Shown: positions 1-7,800 of the stretch, piece by piece
Layout of the letters: every line of letters starts with the position of its first letter
How positions within the stretch are numbered: the stretch's first letter is position 1
Assembly: GCA_902766915.1 (NCBI GenBank)
Contig: CACXFN010000102.1
Coordinates: 1-14,531 of the forward strand
From: an uncultured Eubacteriales bacterium
GTDB lineage: Bacteria > Bacillota > Clostridia > Peptostreptococcales > Anaerovoracaceae
Direction of reading: 5' to 3'
DNA: 14,531 nt
Notes under the pieces: generated by a model
Databases searched by the model: none
The model's input: only the letters and a program-made list of their open reading frames with translations
Told to the model about the DNA's origin: nothing
Position numbers and translations under genes: made by a program

Positions 1-278
1 GGACATACTCTTCCGCATACTGCAGGAAGTGATGAATCCTGGCTGATGACCTGATATGCTCCTTCATAGTCTTTTTCTTTAATCTTTATAATGAATTCAG
101 GAATGCTGATGTTAACCGGGCATCCTGCAACGCAAGGTTTATTTTTACAATTCAAACATCTCTCTGCTTCTGCAACTGCAGTCTCTTCGCTGTATCCAAG
201 CGCAACTTCGTTGAAATTCTTAGCCCTTTCCTTTGCATCCTGGGTGGGCATCTCATGTTTTTTTGGAATAATTGCCAT
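1..278 (-). CDS. gltA: NADPH-dependent glutamate synthase small-subunit-like flavoprotein (NfnB/GltA type), 5' part only
   Basis: Partial gene: 92 complete codons are visible and the rest lies beyond the left edge. The protein begins MAIIPKKHEMPTQDAKERAK. It carries the N-terminal Fe-S motif of the GltD/NfnB family: Cys41, Cys44, Cys49 and Cys53 (CLNCKNKPCVAGCPV), followed by Cys88 and Cys92 in the VCGRVCP motif. In this family the domain binds [4Fe-4S] clusters and precedes two nucleotide-binding folds, not visible here. The start is well supported: AGGAGG lies 7 nt upstream of ATG and overlaps the nfnA stop codon, so the two genes are in one operon. Databases usually name such genes gltA. 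Next to an NfnA-type protein, the more likely role is the large subunit of the electron-bifurcating NADH-dependent ferredoxin:NADP+ oxidoreductase. True glutamate synthase or sulfide dehydrogenase activity cannot be excluded from this fragment. Confidence 0.9.
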   Translation of the reverse strand, partial: MAIIPKKHEMPTQDAKERAKNFNEVALGYSEETAVAEAERCLNCKNKPCVAGCPVNISIPEFIIKIKEKDYEGAYQVISQDSSLPAVCGRVC

Positions 279-289
279 AGTGCGCCTCC

Positions 290-1138
290 TTATGCGTTTT
301 TAAACAGATTGCAGGCATCTTCATAAGCATGTTTCTCAAATTCAGCATACATTCTGCCCCTGCTCATTGCTTCATCAAAATCTATTTCATATCCATCAAA
401 GTCAGGTCCGTCAACACAAGCAAACTTAGTGACCTTCTTTCCATCCTGAGTTAATGTGAGACGGCAGCCACCGCACATTCCGGTACCGTCAATCATGATT
501 GGGTTCATACTTACATCTACAGGTACATTGAATGGCTTAGCTGTAGCTACTACAAACTTCATCATGATAAGTGGTCCTATGGTGATAATCTTGTCGAAAT
601 GTTCCCCTGCTTCCAGCATTTCCTTTAGCGGAACGGTTACATTTCCTTCTCTTCCATAGGTTCCATCATCGGTCATGAGAATAACCTTATCAGAGCATTC
701 ATTGAATTCCTTTTCAAGTATTACAATATCTTTGCTCTTAAAACCTATGATACTTACTACTTCTACACCCAGTCTGTGGAATTCCTGTGCAACCGGCATT
801 GCGATTGCGCAGCCAACACCACCGCCCACAATGCATACTTTTTTAACTCCGCTGGTATCCGTTGGTTTTCCAAGGGGTCCAACAAAGTCCTGAATATAGT
901 CTCCTGCCATTTTGTGATTAAGTTTCTCTGTGGTTCCTCCTACAATCTGGAAGATAATTTTAACTGTTCCTTCTTCCGGATCTGTTCCGGCCACAGTTAG
1001 TGGGATACGTTCACCATCCTCATCAACGCGGAGAATGATAAACTGCCCTGGTTGAGCTTTCTTAGCCACCAGCGGAGCTTCAATCTCAAGCTGCGTGACA
1101 GTAGGATTAAGTGGCTCTCTTCTTACGACTTTGTACAT
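290..1138 (-). CDS. nfnA: NfnA-type ferredoxin-NADP+ reductase subunit (FAD/NAD and [2Fe-2S] protein)
   Basis: 282 aa, full length for the family of sulfide dehydrogenase/NfnA/PyrK-like reductases. The N-terminal beta-barrel has the flavin motif RIPLT (residues 44-48). The nucleotide-binding fold has GGGVGCA (105-111). The C-terminal cluster motif is D217-X4-C222-X2-C225 with C241 further on; in characterised NfnA proteins an Asp plus three Cys hold the [2Fe-2S] cluster, and this sequence fits that pattern. The gene lies directly upstream of the gltA/nfnB-like gene (11 nt gap), which supports a two-subunit NfnAB complex. That complex reversibly couples NADPH oxidation to the reduction of NAD+ and ferredoxin in the cytoplasm of anaerobes. 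AGGAGA lies 7 nt before the ATG. Upstream are a strong promoter and a possible redox operator. PyrK is less likely because there is no pyrD neighbour and the first ligand is Asp. Confidence 0.92.
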   Translation of the reverse strand: MYKVVRREPLNPTVTQLEIEAPLVAKKAQPGQFIILRVDEDGERIPLTVAGTDPEEGTVKIIFQIVGGTTEKLNHKMAGDYIQDFVGPLGKPTDTSGVKKVCIVGGGVGCAIAMPVAQEFHRLGVEVVSIIGFKSKDIVILEKEFNECSDKVILMTDDGTYGREGNVTVPLKEMLEAGEHFDKIITIGPLIMMKFVVATAKPFNVPVDVSMNPIMIDGTGMCGGCRLTLTQDGKKVTKFACVDGPDFDGYEIDFDEAMSRGRMYAEFEKHAYEDACNLFKNA

Positions 1139-1158
1139 CTCTTTATCTCCTGTTTATC

Positions 1159-1176
1159 GGGTGAAAAAATTAACAA
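1159..1176 (-). promoter_or_regulatory. Possible Rex repressor operator at the nfnA transcription start
   Basis: On the minus strand these 18 bases read TTGTTAATTTTTTCACCC. The left half, TTGTTAA, matches the half-site of the Rex consensus for clostridia (TTGTTAA-N4-TTAACAA) exactly. The right half, TTCACCC, is degenerate and matches the alternative TTCACAA half-site at five of seven bases. The site covers the predicted +1, a classic repressor position. Rex releases DNA when NADH is high, which would suit a gene pair that handles NADH and NADPH. One degenerate half and AT-rich surroundings mean a chance match is quite possible. Confidence 0.35.
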
Positions 1177-1180
1177 TAAA

Positions 1181-1209
1181 ATTATACACTACATGAATAA
1201 ATTATGCAA
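1181..1209 (-). promoter_or_regulatory. Sigma-A-type promoter for nfnA-gltA
   Basis: On the minus strand the -35 box is TTGCAT (1204-1209) and the -10 box is a perfect TATAAT (1181-1186), with an ideal 17-nt spacer. Transcription should start near 1174, giving a 5' leader of about 36 nt before the nfnA ATG. The promoter fills most of the 92-nt gap after holA, and I see no clear terminator for holA in that gap, so some read-through from comEC-holA is possible. Confidence 0.8.
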
Positions 1210-1230
1210 GAAATACATTTTTATACACAA

Positions 1231-2310
1231 TTAAAGTTTAGACACAAAAACTTCCAAGGCCAGCAAAGGTGTAAGTAGCCCAGTTTTGATGTTCCTATCT
1301 ATCTCATAGGCGCTAATCAATGCCCTTTTTAGTTCAGGAAGAGAATACTTAGATATAAATGGTTTTAGAATTCTTAGACGTGCTTCTTTAATATTTAGTT
1401 TTTCCACTATTATTCTATCCGGAGCCCCATCATTAAGTAATTCTTTAATGGAATACATAATTTCAAATTGTCCTACTATCATGGCAACTATGCCACTTAC
1501 GTCATTTCTATCAGAAACAATATTATGGAGCATTGAAAAAGCTTTATCTTTTCTTCCCTCGCTTATGCTATTCATCAATGTGAATATAAAGGTTTCCACA
1601 TCGCTTTCCACAGTATCTTTTATATCGCTATCTCTTAGTAGTCCATCCTCTGCAAGGGCAATCATCTTGGTAATATCATTGGAAAATGTATATAAATCGT
1701 AATCGCTTTCCTTGTTGAAATAACCGGTTGTGTCGATGAGATAATCCATCGTCCTTGAAGGCACTTTTATCCCTGCCCCCTTAAATCTTTTTTCTGCAAA
1801 TGAAATAAGCTCTTTTCTGTCCAACTGATTAAAGTCATATAGCTTCCCATTCTTTTGTATGGCTTTTGGGAGTTTTCTTTTTTTATCAACAGAGTCGGAT
1901 ACAAAAATCAAGCAAGTAGAATCAGGAATATTGGTGAGATAGTCACATAAACGATTTAATTCAGATGATTTACTGTCCTGTTTTTCGGATGATTTAAGCA
2001 ATTGCGTATTATTAACAATAACCACCTTTTTAGTTGATAGAAGGGGCAAGGTCTCACAGCTTTCTATAATAGTTTCTACTATATTGGTAATAGTGTCCTC
2101 TTCATCGATGATGGTTAGATCCAAAACACTGGATGCAGAGTTCACATATTTACCCACAATTTGCTTCCTGGCCCATTCCACCAAAAACTGCTCTTTACCG
2201 AAAAGCAAAATAACTGAAGGCAGATTATCTCCCTTCAAATCCTTCTGTATGATTTTATATGCGTGTTCTTCCTTTGCAGCCTTATAGTTAAAATTATTGC
2301 TATATACCAT
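1231..2310 (-). CDS. holA: DNA polymerase III subunit delta
   Basis: 359 aa, the usual length. HolA is the clamp-loader subunit that opens the beta sliding clamp. Family features are the early motif LLFGKEQFL (residues 35-43), the AAA+-like body without a functional ATP site, VVIVNN (96-101), a helical collar domain after about 230, and the typical end IKTGLLTPLLALEVFV (341-356). I chose the ATG at 2310 because the protein then begins about where delta subunits normally do. A TTG at 2376 would add 22 residues (FQRKTVFRFVLLRQIKWIDID follows the start) that lie wholly inside comEC and look like an out-of-frame reading of it. The first 11 bases overlap the end of comEC (...GGT ATA TAG), there is no good Shine-Dalgarno site, and translation is probably coupled to comEC. 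A holA-comEC neighbourhood is common in Firmicutes. Confidence 0.93.
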   Translation of the reverse strand: MVYSNNFNYKAAKEEHAYKIIQKDLKGDNLPSVILLFGKEQFLVEWARKQIVGKYVNSASSVLDLTIIDEEDTITNIVETIIESCETLPLLSTKKVVIVNNTQLLKSSEKQDSKSSELNRLCDYLTNIPDSTCLIFVSDSVDKKRKLPKAIQKNGKLYDFNQLDRKELISFAEKRFKGAGIKVPSRTMDYLIDTTGYFNKESDYDLYTFSNDITKMIALAEDGLLRDSDIKDTVESDVETFIFTLMNSISEGRKDKAFSMLHNIVSDRNDVSGIVAMIVGQFEIMYSIKELLNDGAPDRIIVEKLNIKEARLRILKPFISKYSLPELKRALISAYEIDRNIKTGLLTPLLALEVFVSKL

Positions 2311-4642
2311 ATCTATATCTATCCATTTTATCTGTCTTAGCAGTACAAACCGAAAAACCGTCTTTCTTTGGAACAATACCTACAGCCCCATCCTCATCTG
2401 TTCTGTAAACAATTATACCTAAGTCCTCCATTTTTTCAATTACATCCGGCGCAGGATGACCATAATTGTTATTCTTTCCAACGGAAATGACGGCAACCAT
2501 TGGACTTACTTCCCTAAGAAAGGCTTCTGTACTGCTATTATTGCTACCATGATGAGCGACTTTTAGAATATGGCAATTAAGCTTACCAGTTCCAGAATAC
2601 TCATCCAATAATGCCTTTTCCCCTTCGCTGGTTATATCACCTGTTATCAATGTTTTAATTCCTTTGTCATTAACCATAAAGATACGACTTAGATAATTGT
2701 CATCATAATTTGAATCATTATCAGGTCCAGTTTCATAGTCTGAAATTGGCCATAGTATTTCTATATATCTATCATCATCAATTGTTATTCTATCTCCTGC
2801 CTCACCTCCTATGATTAATTCCTTTACATCATAATCCTCCATCAATTCCACAATACCCTTGTAGTGGTCCATATGGTCATGAGTTATTAGGGCTATGTCT
2901 ATGTCATTATTTCCATTTCGAAGTAAATACTGTTTTAGCACTTTATTACCCACATCATAATTATACCTTCCGCCTCCATCTATCATAATATCTATTTCAT
3001 CCTTTTTCTTATCCCAAGACAGGTGAAATGCATCTCCCTGACCTACATCTATAAAGATTTGCGATGCTTTATCAAAGGGAGTGGAGTCTGCAAACCATAG
3101 TATTGAAATCACGGATATTATTAATGCTGTACATTTCATACCATATTGCATCGCTTTATTTTTATTCTGTATATCCCCATTTTTCTTGGATCTTTCTTTA
3201 AAAACAATAAAGGCTTCTGATGAAAGAATCACCATTATAATCATATATAAACCAACTACACTCAGATTGGGCGATGGTATTTGAATAGAAAAGTCACCTC
3301 CACTGTATATGGTTTGATCTATCCAAACAATCATTCTTCCAAGGGGTGATAAAAAGTGACTCTTTACAATCCCCAAACCCAGAAGAAAAGTGAAGACCCC
3401 CATAGACACATATATGGAGGCAATAAACACCACAGCCATATTTGAAAGTATCCCTAAAGGTGAAAAATTATTGTTTAATCTAATGGTATAAAGTAGCATG
3501 AAAATCTGTATCCCACAGGGTAAAGCAATGAAGTCTGGTATTTTACCCTTTAACCTTGGTATAACTATGCTTATTCCATACGCACATAGGAAAGACATTT
3601 GAAAACCCATACTGTAGATTTGAAAGGGTCTAAAAACCAGAATAATAAGATTTACAACTGAAATCGAATTTAGGAGATCGTATTTTAATTGCTTCCTTTC
3701 GGCAATCATTTTTATGAACACCAATATAATCGCTCTAGTTATGGAGGAAGACCAAAGGGTCATTATGCCATAAGATATTAGGAAAAACGAGAATACACCG
3801 GTAAATAAAACCTTGATTGTTTTGTTTTTTATTTTCTTTTTAATAAAGCTGTAGTTTTGATAGATGATGCCAATGTGAAGACCGCTAACAGCAAGTATAT
3901 GCGCTGTATTGTTAATCCTAAAAGATGTATATAGGTCTTCATCTAACTGACTTGTATCACCAAACATGATTCCCCTGGCGAAGGCCCTTGATTCTTCAGT
4001 GGGAAAGCTTTGGTTAAGAAAAGATTCTCTCCTCCCAATCAGGAATCTCTTGAATTTTAAATATAAACCTATATTGTCATCATCGATTATTTCTATACTT
4101 TTATTATTGAGATACGCGACTTGGTATATCCCTTTTCCATATAGGTATTTTCTGTAATCAAAGCAACGTGGATTGCTGGCTTTTTCAGGCTTTTCAAACA
4201 GCAATTCTCCCTTGGAGTTTTTATGATTAACCCTGACTTTAAAGCCAATTAGACCTTCAGGCTCCTTTTGTGCTTCTGGATTATACCAATAAACTTGCAC
4301 CTTCCCCATTTCCGTTCTGCACACCAGCCTAAGGCCATAGTCCTTCTCTTCTGCATAAAGGATTCTACATTCAACATAGCCATCACCATTCTCAGGGGCA
4401 AATTGTTGAACTATGTAATAGTTATTAAGGAGCATAATCGAAAAGCCCAGGATAAAGAATACTAAATACTTAGATTTAAAAGAATTTCTAAATAAAACAT
4501 AGAGACATAGTAAATGTCCTATTCCTAATAGGACGAATAGTATGGAAATCCCCTTTTCAATAACAATTCCCGCTAAAAAAACACCTAGTGTAAAGAGACA
4601 GGATGATGGAAAAGCCTTTCTTCGGAATATAGTTTTTTGCAT
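2300..4642 (-). CDS. comEC: ComEC/Rec2-family DNA uptake channel with C-terminal metallo-beta-lactamase domain
   Basis: 780 aa, a full three-part ComEC. N-terminal membrane helices fall at roughly 13-30, 32-51 and 58-75, followed by a DUF4131-type extracellular region to about 190. The Competence domain has the signature HILAVSGLHIG (248-258) and several membrane segments to about 518. A metallo-beta-lactamase-fold domain (about 528-760) has DVGQGDA (532-538), THDHMDH (587-593, metal ligands His588, His590, Asp592, His593), GD at 668-669 and AHHGS (696-700), so its metal site looks intact. In competent bacteria ComEC carries one DNA strand across the membrane, and the MBL-type domain is thought to degrade the other strand. 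No other competence gene is in the window, and ComEC alone does not show that the organism is naturally competent. AAGAGG precedes the ATG by about 6 nt and lies in a small hairpin. The end overlaps holA by 11 bp. Confidence 0.95.
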   Translation of the reverse strand: MQKTIFRRKAFPSSCLFTLGVFLAGIVIEKGISILFVLLGIGHLLCLYVLFRNSFKSKYLVFFILGFSIMLLNNYYIVQQFAPENGDGYVECRILYAEEKDYGLRLVCRTEMGKVQVYWYNPEAQKEPEGLIGFKVRVNHKNSKGELLFEKPEKASNPRCFDYRKYLYGKGIYQVAYLNNKSIEIIDDDNIGLYLKFKRFLIGRRESFLNQSFPTEESRAFARGIMFGDTSQLDEDLYTSFRINNTAHILAVSGLHIGIIYQNYSFIKKKIKNKTIKVLFTGVFSFFLISYGIMTLWSSSITRAIILVFIKMIAERKQLKYDLLNSISVVNLIILVFRPFQIYSMGFQMSFLCAYGISIVIPRLKGKIPDFIALPCGIQIFMLLYTIRLNNNFSPLGILSNMAVVFIASIYVSMGVFTFLLGLGIVKSHFLSPLGRMIVWIDQTIYSGGDFSIQIPSPNLSVVGLYMIIMVILSSEAFIVFKERSKKNGDIQNKNKAMQYGMKCTALIISVISILWFADSTPFDKASQIFIDVGQGDAFHLSWDKKKDEIDIMIDGGGRYNYDVGNKVLKQYLLRNGNNDIDIALITHDHMDHYKGIVELMEDYDVKELIIGGEAGDRITIDDDRYIEILWPISDYETGPDNDSNYDDNYLSRIFMVNDKGIKTLITGDITSEGEKALLDEYSGTGKLNCHILKVAHHGSNNSSTEAFLREVSPMVAVISVGKNNNYGHPAPDVIEKMEDLGIIVYRTDEDGAVGIVPKKDGFSVCTAKTDKMDRYRYGI

Positions 4643-4666
4643 ATCGGACCTCTTGGGAAATCCGAT
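4643..4666 (-). promoter_or_regulatory. Inverted repeat enclosing the comEC ribosome binding site
   Basis: In the comEC leader, ATCGGA and TCCGAT form a 6-bp perfect stem around a 12-nt loop that holds the Shine-Dalgarno AAGAGG. The right arm touches the ATG. The hairpin could set comEC translation level. The arms are short, so a functional role is uncertain. Confidence 0.4.
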
Positions 4667-4692
4667 TAAGAATAAAGAACAAAGTCTAATAT

Positions 4693-4721
4693 ATATTACT
4701 ATATATTTCCATTTTTTGCAA
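4693..4721 (-). promoter_or_regulatory. Candidate promoter for comEC-holA
   Basis: Minus strand: -35 TTGCAA (4716-4721) and -10 TAATAT (4693-4698) with a 17-nt spacer. The -10 matches the consensus at four of six positions, including the important second A and final T. It lies about 50 nt upstream of the comEC ATG. The region is very AT-rich, so nearby alternatives such as TATATT are possible. Confidence 0.5.
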
Positions 4722-4755
4722 TAAATATCTTCCTCTGTAATTCAACCTGTTTATA

Positions 4756-4764
4756 TGCTATAAT
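4756..4764 (+). promoter_or_regulatory. Extended -10 promoter for the PBP1A gene
   Basis: TGCTATAAT is a perfect -10 hexamer (4759-4764) with a TGn extension at 4756-4758. No good -35 box sits 17 nt upstream (the bases there are TGTAAT), which is acceptable for extended -10 promoters. Transcription should start near 4771, leaving a leader of about 43 nt. Together with the comEC promoter this makes a compact divergent control region of about 170 bp. Confidence 0.65.
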
Positions 4765-4813
4765 ATTGTAATTATTTTGTATTTTGAATGGAAAGGATTT
4801 CTAATTTCGATAT

Positions 4814-7800
4814 ATGGATGACTATAGAAGTTCAGGTACAGATAGAGGCACCAGATCTGTAAGCAGAGATGAAATGGCAAAGATAAAGGAAATGGCAGCA
4901 ACCACTTCCAGATCAACTTATGCTCCTAAACACTCCTCTGTTGATGACACAACCAGATTAGACGAAACCGGTTCTCCTGGAACCGGCTATGTTACTTTGG
5001 CTGAATATAGAGCCATTAGAGAAGCCCAAAAGCAGCGCGAGGCCTATGAATCCCACATGGTTAGAGGCCCTCAGTCCGGTTCTTCCGGTGCCGGTAGACA
5101 AACCGCATCTATGCAGCGCTATCAACAAACTCAAATTGGGCAGCCCAGTCAGGAAAGAAGACCTCAATCAGCTAATTCCCCCAACAGGATTAGAAATACT
5201 TCAGTTAACAATACCGTTAGCAATACCAATCAAAGAAACAGTAGTTCTACCGCTGATAGAAGGAGTCATTCCAGAAGAAGCTCTGTGTCTGAAAAACTAC
5301 CTCATGTCAGTTTGAGCCTTCCAGGTTTTTTAAAAAAGACTGAATCTAATAGTTCTAATCAGCCTGAAGGAATGGAATATAGGGAGCGCAGCCAGCGAAT
5401 ACAAAGAAAGGAAAGTACGCAAAGAAACCCCAGAAAAGAAAAGCAAGAAATTGATGCTGCCCCTGAAACCACCGGCAGAGTGAACCGAAAGAAAAAGAAA
5501 AACAAAAAACTCGTATGGCTAAAAAGGATTCTTATTGCCCTTCTTTGCATTGCTTTAATAGGTGTCCTGGCAGGATGCGTTTTTGTATATTCAATAATCA
5601 AAGATACTCCCGCTATTGATCCACAATCCATCTATGACCAGCTGGCTGAAACCAGTAAGATGTACGATGCAGATGGCAAGGAGATAGACACCATATTCTC
5701 CGGGTTTAACAGAGAATTGGCTGATGTTAACGATATGCCTAAGAACCTTATTAATGCCGTCATTGCATTGGAAGATAAAACCTTTAAAACCCACCATGGT
5801 TTTAATATTATTCGTATTTTTGGTGCAATTAGGGACGCCCTATTAAGCGGTGGTCAAATAAGCGGTACCAGTACTATTACCCAGCAGCTTGCCAGAAACA
5901 TCTATCTAACCGACACTCAGTTTGATAGAGATATTAAGCGAAAAATACAGGAAGCCTATTACGCCCTTAGATTAGAGAAGGAACTGTCTAAGGACGAGAT
6001 CATTGGTGCTTATCTAAATACAATAAACCTTGGATATAATTCATGGGGAGTCGAAACCGCTGCCCAGACTTATTTTGGAAAACATGTAAGTCAATTAACT
6101 CTGGCTGAATGTGCAGCATTAGCTGCCCTCCCCCAACAACCTACTTCCTACGCTTTAATTGTCTTTGATGAGGGCGGTACTGCAGCAGCCTATCCTGACC
6201 GTGCACTAAAAGAAACCTCAGACGGAGTATATTTGGCTAACGATGCCAGTAAGGATAGACGTGAGTTATGCCTTGATTTAATGTTGGAGCAAGAACTGAT
6301 AACACAGGCTGAGCATGATCAGGCAATGTCCGTTTCCCTTATGGATATGCTTCATCCCGACTTTGATAGTTATGACAGCAATGCTGCATACTTTGCTGAT
6401 TATTGTATTTCCGAAGTCATTAGAGATTTGGAAGAAGAAAAAGGAATGGATAGCGATAGCGCTTGGCACGCTGTATATCAAGGCGGCTTAAGAATCTATT
6501 CCACATTGGATTCTCAGGCACAGGAAATAATCAGAGAAGAATTTGCTAATCCATATAACTATCCGTGGGTTGAACCTCTATATGATTACAACGGAAATAT
6601 CATAGATGAAGATGGTTATGTTAAACTTTATGACTATAATAACTTCTTTGATGATGGCGGAAACTATATCCTCCATGAAGACGAATATGAATTTAGACCT
6701 GATGGCAGTTTGGTTATCTACTATGGAAACAACCTGAACATTTACACTACTCAGGTTTCAGAAGGAACTGACTATAGTTTGGAATTCAAAACCATGTTCT
6801 ATTATGACGAGGATTATACATTCTATACTATAAATGGTGGATATATTAATATACCCAGAACTTACAAATCTATTAATGACGAAAACGATTTGATAATATC
6901 CGCTGAATTCTTAGGGGATCCGGATTATCAAGATTATTTTGTAAAGAATGATGATGGCACCCTATCCATAACACCTAAAGCTTATTCCTTAAATCCAAAA
7001 TCCATTCAGCCACAGGTGGCTATGACCATTGTGGAAAATGGAACCGGACATATTAAAGCAATGGTTGGAGGAAGAAATACCTCAGGTAGAATGATTTATA
7101 ACCGTGCCACTAGCTTGAGACAACCAGGTTCCTCCATTAAGCCTCTGGGTGTTTATTCTGCAGCCTTACAGCAAAGCGCTGAAGAGTATTACGCAGGTCT
7201 TACGCATGAATTCGTTGATTATGGAATAGATAAACAGGGTGCAAAGAATTACGGTGCATACCTCACTGCAGGATCAGTTGTTTTGGACGAAAAGACAACC
7301 ATTGACGGTGAGGATTGGCCGAAGAATTTCTCCAATAAATTCTCAGGAAAGCAAACTCTTAGATCTGCAATGAAAGAATCAATTAATACATGTGCAGTTA
7401 AGATTTGGCTGCAGGTTGGAGCAGATTATTCCCTCCAGAATGTTAAAAACTTCGGTATTACAACCCTTGTTGAGGAAGGCGAATTCAACGATGTTAACCC
7501 TGCTGCTCTGGCCCTGGGTGGACTTACAAATGGTGTTAACACCTTAGAAATGGCCAGTGCTTACACAGTATTCCCCAATAACGGTGTTCGCTATGACACA
7601 TGCTCATATACCAAGGTTCTGGATAAAGAGGGTAATATAATTTTAGATAATACAACCCCCAAAGAGCATACAGTATTAGATCCAGGTGTAGCTTGGATAA
7701 TGGCGGATATGCTTCATGACGTTGTAGAATCCGGAACAGCTACAAATGCCTACGTTCCGGACACCTTTGTCGGAGGAAAAACCGGAACCACATCTGACGA

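Noticed and set aside
1187..1230. Terminator for holA in the gap before nfnA.
   Set aside because: I found no GC-containing stem followed by a T-run; the gap is almost entirely promoter.
2311..2376. N-terminal extension of holA from TTG 2376.
   Set aside because: The added residues do not resemble HolA and the stretch is coding for comEC in another frame; the ATG at 2310 fits the family length.
4688..4699. Palindrome TAATATATATTA considered as an operator.
   Set aside because: Pure A/T and low in information in an AT-rich intergenic region; it overlaps the comEC -10 and is expected by chance.
4989..5315. 108-codon plus-strand frame in the PBP head.
   Set aside because: It lies wholly inside the PBP gene in another frame; no ribosome binding site or recognisable protein features.
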